Below are positions 25,086 through 32,704 of a stretch of DNA of 64,000 bases, in pieces. Each line of letters opens with the position of its first letter. The stretch's first letter is position 1. The stretch covers positions 1 through 64,000 of the forward strand of contig JAUNAJ010000009.1 in NCBI GenBank assembly GCA_030527645.1, in the 5' to 3' direction. A program made the position numbers and the translations under genes. The DNA comes from Lachnospiraceae bacterium. GTDB taxonomy: Bacteria > Bacillota > Clostridia > Lachnospirales > Lachnospiraceae. The notes under the pieces are model-generated. The model did not search any database, was not told where the DNA came from, and saw only the letters and a program-made list of their open reading frames with translations.

Positions 25086-26204
25086 ATGGCGGGCAATAGT
25101 AATTTGCATGATTCAGCCAAAAATAAACAGGATGAATTTTATACACAGCTTTCACTTGTGGAAAGCGAATTGAAACATTACAGGCAGCACTTTAAAGACA
25201 AAATTGTTCTATGTAATTGTGACGACCCATATGAAAGCAATTTTTTCAAATACTTTGCAATGAATTTCAATTCATTAGGGTTAAAGAAGCTAATAACAAC
25301 TTGTTATGTAAGTTCCCCAGTAACGGGAAAAGAATTTCAATATTATGTCGGCAAGGGTGGACAGCTGACTTTTATTCCAACGGAAACGCCTGTTATATCT
25401 GACAGTGATAGACATCCCTACAAAGTTGAAATAACTGAAGTTACAGACGAAAACGGTGATGGGCGCATTGATCTTTCAGACGTAGAATATTTGATGCGAA
25501 ACAGAAAAAACACTATGACACTGCTTGACGGTGACGGTGATTTTCGCAGCCCGGAATGTATCGAATTATTACAGCAGGCAGATATAGTTGTCACAAATCC
25601 GCCGTTTTCTTTATTTCGTGAATATATGGAATTATTAGAACGTTTCCAGAAAAAATATATAATAATTGGAAACATGAATGCTGTTACATACAAAGAAATC
25701 TTTCCGCTTATCGCACAAAACAGACTATGGCTTGGATATAATAGCGGACACTTTTGGTTCAAAGTTCCCGATACATACGAAGAGAAAAAGACAGATTTCA
25801 AAATTGATGAAACCGGGCAAAAATGGCGAAGAATGGGAAATATTTGCTGGTTTACAAACGTTGATATAGAAAAACGTCATGAAAATATGACGCTTTTTAG
25901 AAACTATACGCCCGAAGCTTACCCAAAATACGACAATTATGATGCAATCAATGTTGATAGAACCGTTGATATTCCTTGCGATTATTACGGTGTAATGGGG
26001 GTTCCGATTACCTTTTTATCACAATATAGCCCTGAACAATTTGAAATTGTTGCATTCAGAAAAGGTAATGATGGTAAAGACCTTGTATATTCGTTCACAG
26101 AATCTTCACATTCTCTTAATGTAGAGAGAGAGAGACGAACAACAGTTCGACCGTATTTCCGAATCCTCATCCGCAGGATACAGACAAAACACCGGACGAT
26201 GTGA
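25086..26204 (+). CDS. EcoRI-family adenine-specific DNA methyltransferase, 3' end frame-disrupted
   Basis: 372 aa as read. Matches the EcoRI methylase family: KQDEFYTQLSLVESELKHY, FKDKIVLCNCDDPYESNFFKYFAMNF, the catalytic DIVVTNPPFSLFREYM, FIIIGN-like KYIIIGNMNAVTYKE and WFTNVDIEKRH. After ~residue 345 the frame passes an (AG)6 tract (26123-26135) and ends in Arg-rich sequence unlike a normal terminus. The two other frames downstream read family-like terminal peptides (VLNGKKLYRRITIR near 26209-26253; GLIKNAEGKINGKITYVRLTIRRK near 26272-26343). One or more frameshifts, or phase variation at the AG tract, are likely. The catalytic core is intact. Confidence 0.85.
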   Translation: MAGNSNLHDSAKNKQDEFYTQLSLVESELKHYRQHFKDKIVLCNCDDPYESNFFKYFAMNFNSLGLKKLITTCYVSSPVTGKEFQYYVGKGGQLTFIPTETPVISDSDRHPYKVEITEVTDENGDGRIDLSDVEYLMRNRKNTMTLLDGDGDFRSPECIELLQQADIVVTNPPFSLFREYMELLERFQKKYIIIGNMNAVTYKEIFPLIAQNRLWLGYNSGHFWFKVPDTYEEKKTDFKIDETGQKWRRMGNICWFTNVDIEKRHENMTLFRNYTPEAYPKYDNYDAINVDRTVDIPCDYYGVMGVPITFLSQYSPEQFEIVAFRKGNDGKDLVYSFTESSHSLNVERERRTTVRPYFRILIRRIQTKHRTM

Positions 26205-26347
26205 TACGTCCTGTTCTCAACGGCAAAAAATTATACAGACGAATTACAATCCGTATGCGACAGCAATCCCCGGACTTATTAAAAATGCAGAGGGAAAAAT
26301 AAACGGAAAAATAACGTATGTTAGACTAACTATCAGAAGAAAGGTAC

Positions 26348-27448
26348 ATGGATATGAAAATAGCTCTTCATGAAATCCCTGTGCGTGAAGTAATCAACGG
26401 CTATATTGACAGCGCGGAAAACGGGGTTGTCGGTTATAGCGGAAAACTGAATATTCGTCCTGCTTTTCAACGTGAATTTATTTATAAGGATAAGCAACGT
26501 GATGAAGTAATACGCACAATAAGAAAAAATTTCCCCTTAAATGTTATGTATTGGGTGTTAAGTGATAACGGCGGTTATGAACTGCTTGACGGACAGCAAC
26601 GCACTATTAGCGTATGCCAATATATAAATGGTGATTTTTCAATTGACCATTTAGCTTTTCATAATCTCACGAAGGCAGAGCAAGAGCAGATTCTTGACTA
26701 TCCGCTTATGATTTACATTTGTGAGGGTACAGATAAGGAAAAATTAGACTGGTTCAAAATTATCAATATTGCGGGCGAACAGCTGACCGCGCAAGAGTTA
26801 CGAAACGCAATCTATACGGGTGAATGGCTAACAGAATCAAAGAAATATTTCAGTAAAACACAATGCCCGGCATATCAGATTGCAGGCGATTATTTAAGCG
26901 GCAGCGCAATTCGTCAAAACTATCTTGAAACTGCTATCAAGTGGATTGCCGCCCGTGACGGTATTGAAATTGAAGATTATATGTCACAACACCAACACGA
27001 TACAAATTGCAATGAACTGTGGCTATATTTTCAAACGGTTATAAATTGGGTAAAGGCGACTTTCCCAAACTATCGCAAGAAACTAATGCAGGGGCTTGAC
27101 TGGGGTATTTATTATAATAAATACGGTGCTAAAAGTTATGACCCGAAACAGCTTGAAAAACGCCTTGTAGAACTGCTTGATGATGAGGACGTTTCTAATC
27201 AAAAAGGTATCTATGAATATCTTCTTGATGGGAATGAAAAGCATTTAAGCATTCGCGCCTTTAGTCCTAAAATGGCTAGAACAGCATATGAGCGACAAAA
27301 AGGTATCTGCCCGAAATGCGGCAAGCATTTTGAAATTGAAGAAATGCAAGCTGACCATATCACGCCATGGAGTAAAGGCGGCAGAACTATTCCCGAAAAC
27401 TGTCAAATGTTATGTGCTGACTGCAACCGCCGAAAGAGTAATATATAA
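26348..27448 (+). CDS. DUF262-HNH protein, candidate restriction nuclease of the cargo
   Basis: 366 aa from ATG 26348, or 364 from ATG 26354, whose spacing to the AAGAAAGG ribosome site is better. Residues ~1-90 form a DUF262 ParB/sulfiredoxin-like domain with LDGQQRT, implicated in NTP-dependent action in GmrSD/BrxU-type defence proteins. The C-terminus (~315-364) is an HNH nuclease with zinc pairs: CPKCGKHFEIEEMQADHITPWSKGG...NCQMLCADCNRRKSN. It is the last gene of the element and follows the methylase. Together with the methylase and regulator it looks like a non-classical restriction-modification or phage-exclusion unit. Confidence 0.85.
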   Translation: MDMKIALHEIPVREVINGYIDSAENGVVGYSGKLNIRPAFQREFIYKDKQRDEVIRTIRKNFPLNVMYWVLSDNGGYELLDGQQRTISVCQYINGDFSIDHLAFHNLTKAEQEQILDYPLMIYICEGTDKEKLDWFKIINIAGEQLTAQELRNAIYTGEWLTESKKYFSKTQCPAYQIAGDYLSGSAIRQNYLETAIKWIAARDGIEIEDYMSQHQHDTNCNELWLYFQTVINWVKATFPNYRKKLMQGLDWGIYYNKYGAKSYDPKQLEKRLVELLDDEDVSNQKGIYEYLLDGNEKHLSIRAFSPKMARTAYERQKGICPKCGKHFEIEEMQADHITPWSKGGRTIPENCQMLCADCNRRKSNI

Positions 27449-27482
27449 TATCCGCTAGTATCGTTTAGTATATCATCGTGGA

Positions 27483-27507
27483 TTTAAGCGACAAACAAGC
27501 GACAAAA
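27483..27507. repeat. Integrase arm-type repeats, right end (AAGCGACA x2)
   Basis: AAGCGACA at 27486-27493 and 27497-27504, in the same orientation as the left-end copies. The 25-base block matches 14262-14286 at 24 positions. Confidence 0.65.
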
Positions 27508-27512
27508 TGAGC

Positions 27513-27562
27513 AATAAAGGTAGCAAAAATGCCGTAAAATGGGCGTTTCTGCTACCTTTATT
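27513..27562. terminator. Long hairpin at the right end of the element
   Basis: AATAAAGGTAGCA (27513-27525) pairs perfectly with TGCTACCTTTATT (27550-27562), with a second short pairing inside (TGCC/GGGC). It may end cargo transcription before the host gene, or be part of the recombination end. Confidence 0.65.
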
Positions 27563-27573
27563 GTATTCTATGG

Positions 27574-27578
27574 GGAAA
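27574..27578. other. Right attachment core (attR), GGAAA
   Basis: Same five bases as 14136-14140. The host reading frame resumes at 27579. Confidence 0.8.
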
Positions 27579-28401
27579 CATCTACGCTCTTCCATATCGA
27601 AATGACAGATATGTTCTGGTGTATAATTGTGATCTGTTTGATCAGGCTGGGATAGAGTATCCCAATGGGCAGATTACCTGGGATGATTTTTTTTCTATTG
27701 CAGAACAGTTACAACCGGCACTGGAAGATGACCAGTATGCATGCATGACACTCCCTATGGATGTTCAGTGGATGGCAAGCGGCAGGATGCTATCACAGGA
27801 AAATGATGCAGAGAGCATGCACCCTATTATGAACTGGATGCTGAATATGCAGGATAAAGGACTTACTCCATCATACAGTGACTGCATTGCACAGGATATA
27901 CAGCAGCAGTGCTTTGAACTGGGAGATTATGCCATGTATATCGGAGGAAGCTGGTATCTGAATTATCTTGCATCGGATCAGAAGAAGGAGCTTTTTTCTT
28001 TTTCTTGGGGAGTGACTGCAGCTCCTTACTGGGAGGAGGATGAAGGTTATGCAGCGACATCTATTTTGACTGGAATTGGAATTACAAAACAATCGGATAA
28101 TAAAGAGCTGGCATATTCATTTCTTGATTTCATCACAGGCGAACAGGGAGCAGTAATCATGGCTGGGGAACAGATGATACCAGCCTATACGAATGATATA
28201 ATTCAAGAAGTGTACCGTGAGAGCTTTTCTGGAAAAGTTTTGGATGATTCTGTATATAAAACTGAAAGTTCAGGATTGAAGAGGGACACAGAGAGCAGAG
28301 TACAGGAGGTTCTCTGTGATGGTTGGAGAAAAGCAGTAACCAGGCAGGAGAAAGTGGATCAGGTTATTGAAGATATGAAAAGAGAAATCGAAAATATGTA
28401 A
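27579..28401 (+). pseudogene. Extracellular solute-binding lipoprotein, 3' part (separated by the element)
   Basis: The remaining 274 codons of the gene begun at 13752: IYALPYRNDRYVLVYNCDLFDQAGIEYPNGQITWDDFF, typical of sugar-binding lipoproteins, then FSWGVTAAPYWEEDEGYAATSILTGIGITKQSDNKELAYSFLDFITG. It has no start signal of its own; a GTG at 27619 lacks a ribosome site. The intact product would be 403 aa, the normal family length. With no permease genes beside it, the intact protein may have worked as a ligand-sensing partner of the YesM kinase rather than in transport. That is inference. Confidence 0.92.
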
Positions 28402-28465
28402 CTTTGCATAACAAAGACTGCAAATCCCGGAAATTTCAGAAAGGTATTCATAGAAAGGGAAGCTT

Positions 28466-29341
28466 ATGTTCAATAAGATAGGAAGAAACGATCCCTGCTG
28501 GTGCGGCAGCGGAAAAAAATACAAACAGTGTCATCTGGCCTTTGACGACAAGATTGCCGGATATAAGAGAGCAGGACATATCGTGCCGTCACATAAACTC
28601 ATTAAAACACCGGAGGATATTGAAGGAATCAAAAGAAGTGCAGCCATCAACATGGCCTGCCTGGATGCAGTGGGTAAAGAGATCAAAGTCGGCATGTCTA
28701 CCCAGGAGATCGATGATATCGTCGTGAGAGTAACAAAAGAGATGGGCGGCATTGCAGCTCCTCTGAATTTTGAAGGCTATCCCAGGAGCGTTTGCACCTC
28801 CATCAACGATGTGGTATGCCATGGGATTCCCTCAGAAGAGGAGATCCTGGAAGACGGAGATATTATCAACGTGGACTGCTCCACTCTTTTTGAAGGATAC
28901 TTCTCCGATTCCTCCCGCATGTTCTGTGTCGGTGACGTGGATCCCGGATGGAAAAATCTGGTGGATGTGGCGAAAAAGAGCATTGAAGTAGGTCTGGAGC
29001 AGGTAAAGCCCTTCAAATTCCTTGGAGATATGAGTCAGGCCATCAATGATTTTGTAGAATCCAACGGATACACGGTAGTCCGCGAGATCGGCGGCCACGG
29101 CATCGGCAAAGAGTTTCATGAGGATCCCTTTGTCAGCTACGTAGCCAAGGCAGGAACCGAAATGCTGATGGTGCCCGGCCTGTGCTTTACCATTGAGCCC
29201 ATGATCAATATGGGCGCCTGCGATGTACTCCTGGATGCGGACGATGACTGGACCGTATTTACAGAGGACGGATCCCCATCCGCCCAGTGGGAGGTGCAGC
29301 TGGTGGTGACAGAAGAGGGGTATGAGCTGCTGTCCTGGTAA
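28466..29341 (+). CDS. map: Methionine aminopeptidase type I with SEC-C zinc motif
   Basis: 291 aa. The N-terminal SEC-C knuckle GRNDPCWCGSGKKYKQCH binds zinc and is thought to tether the enzyme to the ribosome, as in other type Ic enzymes. The catalytic pita-bread fold (~45-290) has the metal ligands D in INVDCSTLFEGYFSD, H in GGHGIG, E in TIEPM and E in WEVQLVV. It removes initiator Met from new proteins. It lies just after the disrupted binding-protein gene and has a GGGAAG-type ribosome site. Confidence 0.96.
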   Translation: MFNKIGRNDPCWCGSGKKYKQCHLAFDDKIAGYKRAGHIVPSHKLIKTPEDIEGIKRSAAINMACLDAVGKEIKVGMSTQEIDDIVVRVTKEMGGIAAPLNFEGYPRSVCTSINDVVCHGIPSEEEILEDGDIINVDCSTLFEGYFSDSSRMFCVGDVDPGWKNLVDVAKKSIEVGLEQVKPFKFLGDMSQAINDFVESNGYTVVREIGGHGIGKEFHEDPFVSYVAKAGTEMLMVPGLCFTIEPMINMGACDVLLDADDDWTVFTEDGSPSAQWEVQLVVTEEGYELLSW

Positions 29342-29386
29342 GTGTTAACCTAAAAATTGAAAAAATAGAAAAGGAGATTAGAAGCT

Positions 29387-29743
29387 ATGAAATTCCATCA
29401 TATTTCATTAAGGGTAAAGGATTTTGACAAGTCTATGAATTTTTATCAGAAGCTGGCGGGTCTGAAGGTGATCCATCAGTTTGAGTCAAACGGAGGCAGG
29501 GTAGCCTATCTGGCAAATGAAGAAGGAGAGACAGAGATCGAACTGATCGCACTTCCAGAAGGCCAGAATTTCGAAGGAAAGGGCCTGTTCCTCTGCTTTG
29601 CCGCATCCGATCTGGAGCAGGTGCATAAGATTGCTGCAGAGGAAGGATTCAATCCGTCTGATATTCGGAATCCCGAGCCAACGGCAAAATATTTCTATGT
29701 ATATGATCCGGACGGATTGTCTGTGCAGTTCCGGGAATATTGA
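29387..29743 (+). CDS. VOC-family (glyoxalase/dioxygenase-like) protein
   Basis: 118 aa with the VOC beta-alpha-beta-beta-beta repeat: FHHISLRVKDFDKSMNFYQKLAGLKV...ELIALPEG in the first half, LFLCFAASDLEQVHKIAAEEGF...YFYVYDPDGLSVQFREY in the second. Possible metal ligands are H4, E63-region and E117. Substrate is not predictable; it may be a lactoylglutathione lyase-like detoxification enzyme. AAAGGAGA lies about 10 bases before the ATG. It is monocistronic with map or follows it by 45 bases. Confidence 0.88.
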   Translation: MKFHHISLRVKDFDKSMNFYQKLAGLKVIHQFESNGGRVAYLANEEGETEIELIALPEGQNFEGKGLFLCFAASDLEQVHKIAAEEGFNPSDIRNPEPTAKYFYVYDPDGLSVQFREY

Positions 29744-29909
29744 CAGGTATACCCGGCATGCCCCCATATTGGGATCGAAAGATGCTGTAAATTGATCAAT
29801 TCGGTGCTTACGCTGCTAATACTGAAGGATGAAATCATGGTTTGCTTTCAATACATGTATTCAGTATAATTGGATTCATAAGGTAAGCAGGAAAGAGGTG
29901 ATCTGATCC

Positions 29910-31490
29910 GTGAAAGAATTCAATACCACAGCAACCTGTATTCCGGGTAAGCATTATATGGTGGATATTTCTGAGCGCCTGTATCAGATAAAAACCGAAT
30001 ATGTGGACAAAGGGAAATATTTCACCATGAATCGTGGACGGCAGTATGGAAAGACCACCACGCTATATCAGCTGAAGAAGTACCTGTCCGACGAGTATTA
30101 TGTCCTGCTGTTATCATTCGAAGGAAAGAGCGGTGAATTTGTAAACGAATCCCGGTTTGTCCGGATGTTTCAGGAGGATCTTCTTCATCAGCTGGAAATT
30201 GCCAACGTTCCTGATAATCTGCAGAATGTGTGGAAGGAATCCATAGCGCAGGAAGCATCCGTAAATCAGCTTGGCAAAGCGATAACGAGATTGTGCAGAA
30301 GCAGTGAGCGCCCCATTATCCTGATGATTGATGAGGTGGACGCAAGTTCTGAATACCGGATTATGCTGGATTTCCTTGGATTGCTCAGGAATAAATATAT
30401 CTCTGCGTCTCAGGAAGAGGATTTTACATTTCAATCTGTAATATTATCCAGTGTTTACGATATCAAGAATCTGAAACTGCGATTTCGACCTGATGAACAG
30501 CATCGATACAACAGTCCCTGGAATATTGCCGCAGACTTCGATGTGGATATGGCTTTTACAAGTGATGAGATTCAGGGAATGATACGCGAATACTGTATTG
30601 ATCACAGGTTGACTATTGATCTTCCTATGGTCGCTCAGCAGATTTATGACTATACTTCCGGATATCCTTATCTCGTTTCCAGAATCTGCCAACTGATAGA
30701 CACAACAGTCAGGAAAGAGTATGAAGGAAATCTGGAGGAAGCCTGGTCCCTGAATGGATTCCAACGTGCAGTCATGCTGCTTCTTTCTGAATCGAATACT
30801 TTGTTTGATGATCTGAATAAGAAATTAAATGACAATGCAGAGCTGTATCGTCTGATTCGAAAAATCGTAATTGACAGGGAGGAAATCCCTTTCAATATCC
30901 AGAGCAACACGATTCAGCTTGGATCCATGTTTGGATGGTTAAGGAACAGCGGCGGCAAGACCGTGATCACGAACCGAATATTTGAGGTGCTGATCTGCAA
31001 TAAGATGATTCAGGAGCATGTGGATGACCGTATTTTCACACTGGGATCCAGTGAGAAGAGCCAGCTGAAATCAGCTGATTGTTTGTACATGGATCAGATT
31101 ATGGAGCGATTTGCTGCGCATTATCATAGTATCTACGGAGATCGTTCAGCAGATTTTCTGGAAAAAGAAGCGCGGCTGATTTTCCTCACATTTATCAAGC
31201 CGATTATTAATGGAGAAGGAAACTATTACCTGGAATCTCAGGAAGCTGATAGTACAAGAACGGATGTGATCATTGATTACCATGCAAAGCAGTACATAGT
31301 GGAATTGAAAATCTGGCATGGGGATATCTACGAACAGAGAGGTATTGAACAGCTGGCAGGTTATCTGGACAGACATCAGCTTACTGAGGGATGGCTGCTG
31401 AGTTTCTGTTTTAACAAAAATAAGCAGGAACTTACGGGGTTCCGAGAATATGAGATGAACGGGATGCGTATTTTGGAAACAGTGGTTTAA
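29910..31490 (+). CDS. AAA-ATPase-like protein with C-terminal PD-(D/E)XK domain
   Basis: 526 aa. N-terminal AAA-like ATPase with NRGRQYGKTTTLYQLKKYL (Walker A variant) and RPIILMIDEVDAS (Walker B), then a winged-helix-like middle (YTSGYPYLVSRICQLIDT). The C-terminal ~100 residues carry RTDVIIDYHAKQYIVELKIWHG, a PD-(D/E)XK nuclease-fold core. This architecture is common in multicopy in gut anaerobes; its role is unknown. The GTG start at 29910 is supported by AAAGAGGTGA 8-9 bases upstream. It stands alone between two unrelated genes, as mobile or defence-linked genes often do. Confidence 0.85.
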   Translation: MKEFNTTATCIPGKHYMVDISERLYQIKTEYVDKGKYFTMNRGRQYGKTTTLYQLKKYLSDEYYVLLLSFEGKSGEFVNESRFVRMFQEDLLHQLEIANVPDNLQNVWKESIAQEASVNQLGKAITRLCRSSERPIILMIDEVDASSEYRIMLDFLGLLRNKYISASQEEDFTFQSVILSSVYDIKNLKLRFRPDEQHRYNSPWNIAADFDVDMAFTSDEIQGMIREYCIDHRLTIDLPMVAQQIYDYTSGYPYLVSRICQLIDTTVRKEYEGNLEEAWSLNGFQRAVMLLLSESNTLFDDLNKKLNDNAELYRLIRKIVIDREEIPFNIQSNTIQLGSMFGWLRNSGGKTVITNRIFEVLICNKMIQEHVDDRIFTLGSSEKSQLKSADCLYMDQIMERFAAHYHSIYGDRSADFLEKEARLIFLTFIKPIINGEGNYYLESQEADSTRTDVIIDYHAKQYIVELKIWHGDIYEQRGIEQLAGYLDRHQLTEGWLLSFCFNKNKQELTGFREYEMNGMRILETVV

Positions 31491-31879
31491 AATACATTTT
31501 CGGATTATGTTTATCCATTAGCATATGCAGCATAGAATGACATATCTCAATATGGTATGTTGTTCTGTGCTGCAATGATCTGAACTCGTTCTGCTGCAAC
31601 GCTTCAGTATCTGCCAAAAACGAAGATGCTGGCTGAAAGTCCGGTATCATGTATGAATTGTTCGTCTTTATCCGTGTTTGAGTAAGCTGTTTACGTAAGA
31701 AGTCAACCGTTTGCGTTTAATCCTGGGCGGATGACTTTTTTTGTGCTATACTATTACTTTGAAAATCAAAGTGAGTTTGCTTGCTGTAAGGACCCCACTC
31801 ACTTCAATGCATGAACCAAATTTTACAGAAACATCGATTGGGAAAACGAACAGAACATCTCAGTCAGAAGGAGTGTACA
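31491..31879 (+). other. Intergenic region with terminator and hairpin
   Basis: AAGTCAACCG / CGGATGACTT with seven Ts (31700-31742) is an intrinsic terminator. A TATACT box (31747-31752) follows, and then AAGTGAGT (31769-31776) pairs with ACTCACTT (31797-31804). An ATG at 31811 in frame with the next gene has no ribosome site. Nothing else is recognised. Confidence 0.5.
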
Positions 31880-32704
31880 ATGCTGGAAATCACACATGTT
31901 ACCAAGCGATACGGAAAAGAAAAGGCCTGTGATGATGTGAACTTTCATCTGGATCCGGGAAGCGTTACGGTTCTGTTAGGTCCAAACGGTGCCGGAAAGT
32001 CTACGATCATGAAATCTATCATCGGTTTTCTGAAATATGAAGGAAACATTACAGTTGCCGGTCATTCCAACAAATCCGTTGAGGCCAGACGCATTCTGGG
32101 ATATATTCCGGAGATGCCCAGCCTTTATCCCAACCTTACAGTGGGGGAGCATATGGAATTCTTGGCCAGAGCCTACCGTCTGAAGGATTACAAAGACCGA
32201 AAGGATGACCTGCTGCAGACCTTCGAACTGGAGGATAAGACGAAAAAATTCGGCGATGAGTTGTCCAAAGGTATGCAGCAGAAGTTGAACCTCTGTCTGG
32301 GACTGCTGCCGGATCCTGAGATCCTTTTGTTGGATGAGCCCATGATCGGACTGGATCCGCACGCCATCAAAAAACTGAAGGATATGATCGAGGATATGCG
32401 AAATGCAGGAAAGACCATGCTCATCAGTACGCACATCATCGACAGTGTGGACATGATCTGGGATCGTACGATCATTATGCAGCATGGACAGGTGCGTGCC
32501 AATGTGACCAGACAGGAGCTGGAAAGCACAGGAAAAACCCTGGAGCAGCTGTTCTTCGAGGTGACAGAGGGACTGGAAGAGGGACAGGAAAAAGCCGGTG
32601 CTTCTGAGTATACAGGCTCTGAGGACGAGTCGAATAAGGAACGGGAAGTCAGGTCTGAACCGGATGAGAAGGACTCCGTGGATAAGTCGGAGGAGCAGCT
32701 ATGA
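31880..32704 (+). CDS. ABC transporter ATP-binding protein
   Basis: 274 aa. Walker A GPNGAGKST, Q-loop region, signature LSKGMQQKL (an LSGGQ variant), Walker B ILLLDEPMIGLD and H-loop STHIID. The last ~45 residues are a charged Ser/Glu/Lys tail. The ATG at 31880 is preceded by AAGGAG at about 7 bases; 23 extra upstream codons are rejected. The gene overlaps the fused membrane protein by 4 bases (ATGA), so the two form one exporter. Confidence 0.94.
   Translation: MLEITHVTKRYGKEKACDDVNFHLDPGSVTVLLGPNGAGKSTIMKSIIGFLKYEGNITVAGHSNKSVEARRILGYIPEMPSLYPNLTVGEHMEFLARAYRLKDYKDRKDDLLQTFELEDKTKKFGDELSKGMQQKLNLCLGLLPDPEILLLDEPMIGLDPHAIKKLKDMIEDMRNAGKTMLISTHIIDSVDMIWDRTIIMQHGQVRANVTRQELESTGKTLEQLFFEVTEGLEEGQEKAGASEYTGSEDESNKEREVRSEPDEKDSVDKSEEQL

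Larger units (their letters stand above)
14141..27578. mobile_element. Integrated phage satellite, cf-PICI-like, 13.4 kb
   Basis: Its bounds come from the restored host gene. Gene order: integrase and repressor on the minus strand, then on the plus strand an excisionase-like protein, primase-helicase, iteron-like repeats, portal, protease-capsid fusion, head-tail connector, HNH, small protein, large terminase, head closure, and a cargo of regulator, EcoRI-family methylase and DUF262-HNH. There are no tail, baseplate, holin, endolysin or late-activator genes. This matches the established plan of capsid-forming phage-inducible chromosomal islands: own heads, borrowed tails. The alternative is a prophage that lost its tail and lysis block. 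Against that, the genes are intact and tightly packed, apart from the methylase 3' end. Confidence 0.8.

Noticed and set aside
27619..28401. Independent gene beginning at GTG 27619
   Set aside because: No ribosome site, and the frame continues upstream to the attachment core and joins the 5' piece, so it is the 3' half of a split gene.
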